NCBI GenBank assembly: GCA_006844585.1
Contig: SPJM01000348.1
Location: 1 to 61,476 of the forward strand
DNA: 61,476 nt
Direction: 5' to 3'
Source of the DNA: Methylococcaceae bacterium
Lineage (GTDB): Bacteria > Pseudomonadota > Gammaproteobacteria > Methylococcales > Methylomonadaceae
The translations under genes were made by a program, and so were the position numbers. Of the stretch, positions 53,257 to 61,476 are shown in pieces. Position 1 is the first letter of the stretch. Each line of letters begins with the position of its first letter. The notes below the pieces were generated by a model. It was not told the origin of the DNA. It made no database searches and saw only the letters and a program-made list of their open reading frames with translations.

Positions 53257-56200
53257 TTTCTAGGCTGCCTGTGCGGCAGTGAACGGATTATGCTGTGTCG
53301 TGAGCTGATCTTGTACTTTCTAAGCTGCCTGTGCGGCAGTGAACGAAAATGCGCTTCCGGAACAATTCAAAGAACATTTCTAAGCTGCCTGTGCGGCAGT
53401 GAACAATCTTAATGGGTGGTCGTTCACGGGAACCTCGTTTCTAAGCTGCCTGTGCGGCAGTGAACAGTATTCAGGAGGATTTTAACGACATAACAGATTT
53501 CTAAGCTGCCTGTGCGGCAGTGAACACAGCAAAATAGCCCCGCACATTGATATTAAATTTCTAAGCTGCCTGTGCGGCAGTGAACAATTGATCCGTGATG
53601 GTTTGCGCCCAGCGCTTGTTTCTAAGCTGCCTGTGCGGCAGTGAACTTATTGTTGTAGATAAATGCGAGCCAAGAGATTTTCTAAGCTGCCTGTGCGGCA
53701 GTGAACTGAATCGCTAGACCAACTTTATAAAGAATACGTTTCTAAGCTGCCTGTGCGGCAGTGAACATTTTAAAACGTATTCAGCAACAATATCATCATT
53801 TCTAAGCTGCCTGTGCGGCAGTGAACACCCCACCCCCTACAGCCACGCGGCTTAAGATTTTCTAAGCTGCCTGTGCGGCAGTGAACGGGAAAACAAGTGA
53901 TGATTTGAGTTGTGGAATTTTCTAAGCTGCCTGTGCGGCAGTGAACTACTGCGTGATCTGCAAAAAAAACGTTACTTTTTTCTAAGCTGCCTGTGCGGCA
54001 GTGAACTTGACTCGACGGCTTTAATAAATTCCTTGCTATTTCTAAGCTGCCTGTGCGGCAGTGAACGTAACCGCCAATGGCTCCGCATTCGATTGGACTT
54101 TCTAAGCTGCCTGTGCGGCAGTGAACGCCGTCAGACGACTCAATGCCGCCGCCTGATATTTCTAAGCTGCCTGTGCGGCAGTGAACAAGTTGTGAGTCGG
54201 TCGGCGGCTAGCCTGATTTTTCTAAGCTGCCTGTGCGGCAGTGAACAAGTTGTGAGTCGGTCGGCGGCTAGCCTGATTTTTCTAAGCTGCCTGTGCGGCA
54301 GTGAACGCTTGTCATCCAGAAACTCAACAACAGTCACCTTTCTAAGCTGCCTGTGCGGCAGTGAACACTTGATTGTGGTGGCTGCGCGTCCGTCGATGTT
54401 TCTAAGCTGCCTGTGCGGCAGTGAACGCTTTTGGCTTGCTAGTTGACAGTTTAGCAAATTTCTAAGCTGCCTGTGCGGCAGTGAACACAAAGCGAAACTT
54501 ACGTTAACCAAAACTCCCTTTCTAAGCTGCCTGTGCGGCAGTGAACGTGTTTGCGTTATCACAGTTAAATCGGAATTTTTTCTAAGCTGCCTGTGCGGCA
54601 GTGAACAAAATCATGCCGCAGGCCTGCCGGAATTAACCTTTCTAAGCTGCCTGTGCGGCAGTGAACTGTGCCGGACGCCTTGCTGGCTGTTCCGTGAGTT
54701 TCTAAGCTGCCTGTGCGGCAGTGAACTGAAAACGCGCAAATCGAACTAAAAAAAGTGCTTTTTCTAAGCTGCCTGTGCGGCAGTGAACACTTGGGTTAAT
54801 CGCTTCACGTCGTCAATGCTTTTCTAAGCTGCCTGTGCGGCAGTGAACTCTAAGCGCCTGAACTATTTCTGTTAATCCTTTTTCTAAGCTGCCTGTGCGG
54901 CAGTGAACATTTTCCGGGGTTCGGCTTCAACGGTGTTAATTTTCTAAGCTGCCTGTGCGGCAGTGAACTAAGCGCGATTAACGCTCTGGCCGATAGCGTC
55001 TTTCTAAGCTGCCTGTGCGGCAGTGAACAAGAAAGGTGACGGGGTTAAAGCGATTACTGCTTTCTAAGCTGCCTGTGCGGCAGTGAACTATCAGCTATTC
55101 AATACGCGAGTTATCAAAACTTTCTAAGCTGCCTGTGCGGCAGTGAACAGCAGATAGCTCGCCGATTAATTGCAGCCAATTTTCTAAGCTGCCTGTGCGG
55201 CAGTGAACATTGCTAAAAGCGGCATGAGTATCAGGAAAACTTTCTAAGCTGCCTGTGCGGCAGTGAACAGCATGCAGCGGTACGCCTGCATAATGCATCA
55301 TTTCTAAGCTGCCTGTGCGGCAGTGAACGTAATCGATTAACAAAATTAGCATGTGCTCTTTTTCTAAGCTGCCTGTGCGGCAGTGAACAAGTTGGTTTTA
55401 CTCATTCATTATCAATAATATTTCTAAGCTGCCTGTGCGGCAGTGAACGATCACAAATGGACGTTTAATAATAATTATACTTTCTAAGCTGCCTGTGCGG
55501 CAGTGAACGTGTAGGCGAGGCTCTGGCCTGATAACGCGATTTTTCTAAGCTGCCTGTGCGGCAGTGAACTAGCGCCTGCTTTCGTTAATGTGGTCAATTT
55601 TTTTCTAAGCTGCCTGTGCGGCAGTGAACGCAACGGGGGATGGAGCTAAGTTTTTTCCGTTTTTCTAAGCTGCCTGTGCGGCAGTGAACTGGGTTGGATT
55701 TATGCCCCCATTTGCCATCTGTTTCTAAGCTGCCTGTGCGGCAGTGAACCCACACAAATTGCATTTAACGCACGGGGAGACTTTCTAAGCTGCCTGTGCG
55801 GCAGTGAACAACAGCGATTTTTTCGTCCATTGAATCGCCCATTTCTAAGCTGCCTGTGCGGCAATGAACTGAATCATGCTCTTCCAATTACAACCAAGCA
55901 TTTTCTAAGCTGCCTGTGCGGCAGTGAACCCATCAAATACGCTTGCCGCATGGCATTCAAATTTCTAAGCTGCCTGTGCGGCAGTGAACGCCGCGGGGAT
56001 TATTCCCGACAGCATGCAAGTTTTCTAAGCTGCCTGTGCGGCAGTGAACTCTTTTCCATGGTGATTCCTGATTTAGTTAATTTTCTAAGCTGCCTGTGCG
56101 GCAGTGAACTAACCAATCTTTTCTTCCAGCTTGGATAAACCTTTCTAAGCTGCCTGTGCGGCAGTGAACTGAATTAAAGTCTGCTTTATCTGAGTTGGAC

Positions 56201-58458
56201 ATTTCTAAGCTGCCTGTGCGGCAGTGAACTAACTGGTTCGGTGTCATCTCAAGCATGGCTTCTTTCTAAGCTGCCTGTGCGGCAGTGAACCCATTGACGT
56301 ATTGATCAAAATAAAAACCGCTTTTCTAAGCTGCCTGTGCGGCAGTGAACGTTTATATCGTTCCTATGCTAAATCGAGAAAATTTCTAAGCTGCCTGTGC
56401 GGCAGTGAACAATCAAAACTGATCCAAATAAAGGGATTATTCTTTCTAAGCTGCCTGTGCGGCAGTGAACAAGCAGATGATGACGCCGCCGCCGGTGAGC
56501 CTTTTCTAAGCTGCCTGTGCGGCAGTGAACTCCAGCCTTGCAACAACCTTGAAGACGCAATTTTTCTAAGCTGCCTGTGCGGCAGTGAACATGAACCCTG
56601 TCCGTTTCCGGGGTGGTGAGCTTTCTAAGCTGCCTGTGCGGCAGTGAACTGTGCAATCGTCAGCGAGTTTAATCGGGGTGGCTTTCTAAGCTGCCTGTGC
56701 GGCAGTGAACAAAAACCGCTACAATCATTGGCGTTAACGAGCTTTCTAAGCTGCCTGTGCGGCAGTGAACGGCCTGGGAGGTTGTGGGCAGAATACCAAG
56801 CGATTTCTAAGCTGCCTGTGCGGCAGTGAACGGCAAAAATGGCCGGGTTAATCAGCGCCCTAAATTTCTAAGCTGCCTGTGCGGCAGTGAACGGGGTCGT
56901 GATTCAATGGGGTCGGACACCTTTGTTTCTAAGCTGCCTGTGCGGCAGTGAACCTCTGATTGATTTTTCTAGTAGTCGCATTTCTTTTCTAAGCTGCCTG
57001 TGCGGCAGTGAACTTCTCCGCGGATGAGGCGCTGGCGATGGGATTGTTTCTAAGCTGCCTGTGCGGCAGTGAACAATGAGGTACGGATAACCAAACATAC
57101 AAACAAATTTCTAAGCTGCCTGTGCGGCAGTGAACACCGTCTTGCTCAAACGGTTTTTTTCCGTACTTTTCTAAGCTGCCTGTGCGGCAGTGAACAGTTT
57201 TCAATTGAATGAATACCTGTACTGTTATTTCTAAGCTGCCTGTGCGGCAGTGAACCATATGATGAGCGCGGTGGCCGATTCAATCACTTTCTAAGCTGCC
57301 TGTGCGGCAGTGAACCAGCTATTAATAATCAGACAAATGAATTAAGTTTTCTAAGCTGCCTGTGCGGCAGTGAACAAGTCGGTTGATTCTGTGATTGATT
57401 CAATCACTTTCTAAGCTGCCTGTGCGGCAGTGAACTGGAACGCCAGGATATTCGCGATGAAATAGAGTTTTCTAAGCTGCCTGTGCGGCAGTGAACTGAT
57501 CGCCGCCACCGGCGTTACCCTAAACAAATTTCTAAGCTGCCTGTGCGGCAGTGAACATTATAACGATACGCCTAAAGATTCCTTAAGCTTTCTAAGCTGC
57601 CTGTGCGGCAGTGAACCCGTTTTAGCAGACATTGTTGAATTATTAAATTTTCTAAGCTGCCTGTGCGGCAGTGAACATAGAGCGCGTGAGTTGGCGAGAC
57701 GTGCTCAATTTCTAAGCTGCCTGTGCGGCAGTGAACTGCGGCGGACATCGAAACGACCGAAGACCAGTTTTCTAAGCTGCCTGTGCGGCAGTGAACTGCT
57801 GAGTTTGTTAACTCGGCAGCTAATGATTTTTCTAAGCTGCCTGTGCGGCAGTGAACTGCCAAGATCACCACCTCGCCATCAATATGCATTTCTAAGCTGC
57901 CTGTGCGGCAGTGAACAAAACAGGCTGGTTCATGAGGTGTTTGTTAACTTTCTAAGCTGCCTGTGCGGCAGTGAACCAAGCGTAGAGTAACGATAGCATT
58001 CGATTAGCTTTCTAAGCTGCCTGTGCGGCAGTGAACAAACAGTGACAACACTGCACGTCTGTTCTAACTTTCTAAGCTGCCTGTGCGGCAGTGAACATGG
58101 CAAAGAGCAAACTTTCTTTAGCTTGATCTTTCTAAGCTGCCTGTGCGGCAGTGAACTGTTAGGCAAGGAAAAGGCAGTCATGAGATTTTTTCTAAGCTGC
58201 CTGTGCGGCAGTGAACTAAATATATCAGGTTTGGCTTAGGCGAATCAGTTTCTAAGCTGCCTGTGCGGCAGTGAACAAAACAATGGAATTTTCCGCCAGT
58301 ATCCGAGTTTTCTAAGCTGCCTGTGCGGCAGTGAACACATCAAAAAATATTTAATGGTGTCGGGTGTTTTTTCTAAGCTGCCTGTGCGGCAGTGAACATT
58401 GATTGATACGCCTGACACGTCTGTTTTTGTTTTCTAAGCTGCCTGTGCGGCAGTGAAC
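53257..58458 (-). CRISPR. Type I-F CRISPR array, 87 repeats and 86 spacers
   Basis: A 28-bp repeat, whose minus-strand form starts GTTCACTGCCGCACAGGCAG and ends CTTAGAAA, recurs with a period of 60 bp (spacers mostly 32 nt, a group of 33, one of 34 at 54727-54760, one of 31). Counting the period shifts gives 87 repeats. The repeat matches the I-F consensus with its CTGCC/GGCAG stem. The leftmost copy (53257-53284) has one substitution in the loop-side arm, marking the old trailer end; the leader is on the right and transcription is leftward. A G-to-A variant lies in the copy at 55842-55869. No cas gene is in the window. Frames through the array that encode FLSCLCGSE-like repeats are not genes. 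Confidence 0.98.
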
Positions 58459-58590
58459 AGTAGTATAAACGTAAAAAAATAAGTTACAACAAGCATTTGG
58501 ATAATTTTTTTAAAAAATACCCATGTTTTTATGCCGCGTTGTAACTAATTGATTTTATTATTTTGTTAAAGAGCGTTAAAAAAATAGGTT
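58459..58590 (-). promoter_or_regulatory. CRISPR leader with candidate promoter and IHF site
   Basis: AT-rich DNA directly at the right end of the array. On the minus strand TTGTAA (58489-58484) and TATACT (58467-58462), 16 bp apart, would start transcription at the first repeat. TAACTAATTGATT (58542-58554) fits the IHF consensus, and IHF is known to assist I-F spacer insertion. The boxes are inferred. Confidence 0.6.
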
Positions 58591-58687
58591 GTTTTTAACC
58601 TAAATAATCAATCAGCAACATTTTTACCCATTTCGGTATTGCTTCAATTCTTGAAACTAGCTTTCCATCATACACAATTGAAACCTG

Positions 58688-58885
58688 TTAAAAAGGGTTA
58701 TCAATGCGTGAGTTATCTAATAAGTAGCTATGATTACACAGTGGTAAAGCCTGTTTAATATTCTGTAAGGTTCTAGAAATACGGCTGCCCACCTTATTTT
58801 CGGGCACATTGTGCCCGCCTTCACTCAAGCACTGTACAATACGCGCCTGGTTGAGGGATACATTATCTAAATGAATAAAAACCAA
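58688..58885 (-). pseudogene. C-terminal remnant of a zeta-toxin-like kinase
   Basis: 65 codons reading MVFIHLDNVSLNQARIVQCL, then SEGGHNVPENKVGSRISRTL, and PLCNHSYLLDNS near the end. This matches the end of zeta-toxin-like P-loop kinases (the LNQARVxQRVxxGGHDVP region). The nucleotide-binding half is missing: 22 bp upstream begins the first palindrome-ended element. Probably truncated by that element or by an associated deletion. Confidence 0.55.
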
Positions 58886-58907
58886 GAAAATTTATATCCT
58901 ATTTTAA

Positions 58908-59257
58908 TCGTTCCCACGCTCTGCGTGGGAATGCATGAGAAACCGCTCTGCGGTTACTAAAAAGCAGATAAAGAGCCACAAAATAGCGACCAAGCATGCA
59001 ATCCGCTTGTTTTCCAAAAATCACATAAGTATATAGCTGTAATCCATCTAAGATTGAAAAACGCAATGACTCCGGCGACACATCAACCGTTGCCATGCTT
59101 TAGATTCATAGGCATAAGCAGCGGAGGCGGTGGCAACGAGAAAACGCATGATTAACCCTTCTGTGATTCTCCCGGTAATGCAACAATCGACAATGAAATG
59201 AGTCCCTCACGACGCAGAGCGTCTTAACCGGCATTCCCACGCAGAGCGTGGGAACGA
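58908..59257. mobile_element. Palindrome-ended repeat element, copy A (350 bp)
   Basis: The left end begins TCGTTCCCACGCTCTGCGTG and the right end is its inverse, giving a 27-bp perfect terminal inverted repeat. Each end is itself a hairpin (TTCCCACGC, TCT, GCGTGGGAA). Two inner hairpins, AACCGC-TCT-GCGGTT (58941-58955) and GACGC-AGA-GCGTC (59211-59223), use the same three-base loop. It has no transposase gene; the short frames through it are almost certainly not proteins. Copies B to E follow in the same orientation. Confidence 0.8.
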
Positions 59258-59417
59258 TAAAATCGAATGGTTGTTCTCACGCATCACCTCATTTATTTGT
59301 GCATCAATATGTCAAACATAACATAGATTCCCGATGTGAATAAGGTTCATCACTTAAAACCACGGAACGGTCGCGGTATTACTGAGGCCAAACGAATCGA
59401 ATTTTCCAGCAATTGCC
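59258..59417. repeat. Linker repeat S1, first copy
   Basis: 160 bp between elements A and B, nearly repeated at 60381-60532. Landmarks are TGGTTGTTCTCACGCATCAC and ACCACGGAACGGTCGCGGTA. No gene seen. Confidence 0.75.
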
Positions 59418-59740
59418 TCGTTCCCACGCTCTGCGGTTACTAACAGGCTGATAAAGAGCCACAAAATAGGGACCAAGCATGCAATCCACTTGTTTTCCAA
59501 AAATCACATAAGTATATAGCTGTAATCCATCTAAGATTGAAAAATGCAATGACTTCGGTGAAACACCAACCGTTGCCAAGCTTTAGATTCATAGGCACGA
59601 CCAGCGGAGGCGGTGGCAACGAGAAAACGCATGATTAACCCTTCTGTGATTCTCCCGGTAATGCAACAATCGTCAATGAAATGAGTCCCTCACGACGCGG
59701 AGCGTCTTAACAGGCATTCCCACGCAGAGCGTGGGAACGA
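59418..59740. mobile_element. Palindrome-ended repeat element, copy B (323 bp)
   Basis: Same element as copy A, but a deletion has fused the left-end hairpin to the inner hairpin (CACGCTCTGCGGTTAC), probably by recombination across the shared TCTGCG. It carries several substitutions shared only with copy D (for example the CACGACCAGCGGAGG stretch). Confidence 0.78.
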
Positions 59741-60030
59741 TAATAAAACGTAATAAATCCAATAGAATGTCCACCGTTGCCGGACGAGTAAAAACCGGAA
59801 TCCAGTGTAAAACCGTACAAGTGACAAAGTTCGGTAGCTTGGGATTTACTATTTTATAGCGGCTTCTGCCCATGTTTTAGCTGTGGTATGCATTCCCACC
59901 GGGGTCGGTGGAAACGAGAGGTGTGGTTAAAACCAAGGAACAGCGGCTGTTTTACTAAGACCATAACAATCAAACCAGCCCTGAGCAGCTTCATCGTAAA
60001 ATGTTTGCTCTATAAACAATCGAAATTTAA
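59741..60030. repeat. Linker repeat S2, first copy
   Basis: 290 bp repeated at 60884-61173 with few changes. It contains CCACCGTTGCCGGACGAGTA and a short hairpin CCACCGGGGTCGGTGG. No gene seen. Confidence 0.75.
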
Positions 60031-60380
60031 TCGTTCCCACGCTCTGCGTGGGAATGCATGAGAAACCGCTCTGCGGTTACTAAAAGGCTGATAAAGAGCC
60101 ACAAAATAGCGACCAAGCATGCAATCCACTTGTTTTCCAAAAATCACATAAGTATATAGCTGTAATCCATCTAAGATTGAAAAACGCAATGACTCCGGCG
60201 ATACATCAACCGTTGCCATGCTTTAGATTCATAGGCATAAGCAGCGGAGGCGGTGGCAACGAGAAAACGCATGATTAACCCTTCTGTGATTCTCCCGGTA
60301 ATGCAACAATCGACAATGAAATGAGTCCCTCACGACGCAGAGCGTCTTAACAGGCATTCCCACGCAGAGCGTGGGAACGA
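60031..60380. mobile_element. Palindrome-ended repeat element, copy C (350 bp)
   Basis: Full-length copy with intact terminal hairpins, closest to copies A and E. It begins the second round of the composite unit. Confidence 0.8.
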
Positions 60381-60532
60381 TAAAAAATGGTTGTTCTCAT
60401 GCATCACCTCATTTACTTACGCATCAATATGTCAAATATAACATTGGCTCCCGATATTAATAAGGCTCTTCAATTAAAACCACGGAACGGTCGCGGTATT
60501 ACTGAGACCAAACGAATCGAATTTTCCAGCAA
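60381..60532. repeat. Linker repeat S1, second copy
   Basis: 152 bp; matches 59258-59417 with small deletions and substitutions. Confidence 0.72.
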
Positions 60533-60883
60533 TCGTTCCCACGCACTGCGTGGGAATGCATGAGAAACCGCTCTGCGGTTACTAACAGGCAGATAAAGAG
60601 CCACAAAATAGCGACCAAGCATGCAATCCGCTTGTTTTCCAAAAAATCACATAAGTATATAGCTGTAATCCATCTAAGATTGAAAAATGCAATGACTTCG
60701 GTGAAACACCAACCGTTGCCAAGCTTTAGATTCATAGGCACGACCAGCGGAGGCGGTGGCAACGAGAAAACGCATGATTAACCCTTCGGTGGTACTCCCG
60801 GTAATGCAACAATCGACAATGAAATGAGTTCCTCATGACGCAGAGCGTCTTAACCGGCATTCCCACGCAGAGCGTGGGAACGA
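60533..60883. mobile_element. Palindrome-ended repeat element, copy D (351 bp)
   Basis: Full-length copy sharing copy-B-specific substitutions, but with an undeleted left end. The left hairpin has one change (ACTGCG for TCTGCG). Confidence 0.78.
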
Positions 60884-61173
60884 TAAAAAAACGTAATGAA
60901 CCCAATAGAATGTCCACCGTTGCCGGGCGAGTAAAAACCGGAATTCAGTGTAAAACCGTACAAGTGACAAAGTGTGGTAGTTTGGGGTTTACTATTTTAT
61001 AGCGGCTTCTGCCCATATTTTAGCTTTGGTATGCATTTCCACCGGGGACGGTGGAAACGAGAGGTGTGGTTAAAACCAAGGAACAGCGGCTGTTTTACTA
61101 AGACCATAACAATCAAACCAGCCCTGAGCAGCTTCATCGTAAAATGTTTGCTCTATAAACAATCGAAATTTAA
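60884..61173. repeat. Linker repeat S2, second copy
   Basis: 290 bp; matches 59741-60030, including the AAAATGTTTGCTCTATAAAC end. Confidence 0.75.
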
Positions 61174-61476
61174 TCGTTCCCACGCTCTGCGTGGGAATGC
61201 ATGAGAAACCGCTCTGCGGTTACTAAAAGGCTGATAAAGAGCCACAAAATAGCGACCAAGCATGCAATCCACTTGTTTTCCAAAAATCACATAAGTATAT
61301 AGCTGTAATCCATCTAAGATTGAAAAACGCAATGACTCCGGCGATACATCAACCGTTGCCATGCTTTAGATTCATAGGCATAAGCAGCGGAGGCGGTGGC
61401 AACGAGAAAACGCATGATTAACCCTTCTGTGATTCTCCCGGTAATGCAACAATCGACAATGAAATGAGTCCCTCAC
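61174..61476. mobile_element. Palindrome-ended repeat element, copy E (cut by window end)
   Basis: First 303 bp of a further copy, nearly identical to copy C. It shows that the tandem array continues to the right. Confidence 0.78.

Noticed and set aside
53910-54446. Long frames through the CRISPR array encoding repeated FLSCLCGSE or SLPHRQLRK or VHCRTGSLE units
   Set aside because: They are translations of the 28-bp repeats with 32-nt spacers (20 codons per unit), not proteins.
58899-59096. Repeated frames of 60 to 87 codons (MATVDVSPESLRFS-like) in the right-hand repeats
   Set aside because: They run through the terminal hairpins of the 350-bp elements; there is no ribosome site and the copies contain breaks, so they are chance frames in repeated DNA.

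Overview
The window looks like a chromosomal segment of a gammaproteobacterium. Two conserved gene orders support this: holC-pepA divergent from lptF-lptG, and rpmH-rnpA-yidC-mnmE. The CRISPR repeat is of the I-F type. The mix of an exopolysaccharide locus, a C-terminal sorting-tail protein, SmbP and the repeat families resembles gamma-methanotrophs (Methylococcales). That genus-level guess is inference, because no methane or methanol oxidation gene is present. No rRNA or tRNA gene was seen.

Positions 1-22,150 hold a large surface-polysaccharide locus. Leftward genes encode a heptose-phosphate kinase (cut by the window edge), five or six glycosyltransferases, two deacetylase-like enzymes, an N-formyltransferase-like protein, an alpha/alpha-toroid protein, a heparinase II/III-family lyase and a TPR protein. 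Rightward genes encode a Wzx-type flippase fused to a calcium-motif beta-propeller and a sulfotransferase. Four separate sulfotransferase-fold proteins suggest that the polymer or its lipid-linked unit is sulfated. One of them carries a C-terminal CysQ-like domain whose metal ligands have been replaced.

Positions 22,179-34,050 are mostly housekeeping: holC, pepA, lptF, lptG, a small membrane-protein pair, pcnB-folK-panB-panC, an MscS channel and a decayed transposase. Positions 34,091-40,034 carry a leftward hflK-hflC-ftsH operon. It is divergent from a CarH/LitR-type B12 photoreceptor regulator and a lipocalin, with TGTACA operators in the shared promoter region. Positions 40,350-45,621 hold a secreted spondin-like protein with a sorting tail, a two-component system and a large secreted protein. 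Positions 45,748-49,644 are rpmH-rnpA-yidC-mnmE, with no yidD between rnpA and yidC.

Positions 50,008-61,476 are accessory DNA. They contain a Panacea (PanTA-like) toxin-antitoxin pair and a MerR regulator with a typical 19-bp-spacer promoter next to a histidine-rich SmbP. A type I-F CRISPR array of 87 repeats and 86 spacers follows, read on the minus strand with its leader on the right and with no cas genes in view. Next come a zeta-toxin-like gene remnant and a tandem array of palindrome-ended elements (about 350 bp each) nested in a composite unit of about 1.12-1.14 kb that runs off the window.
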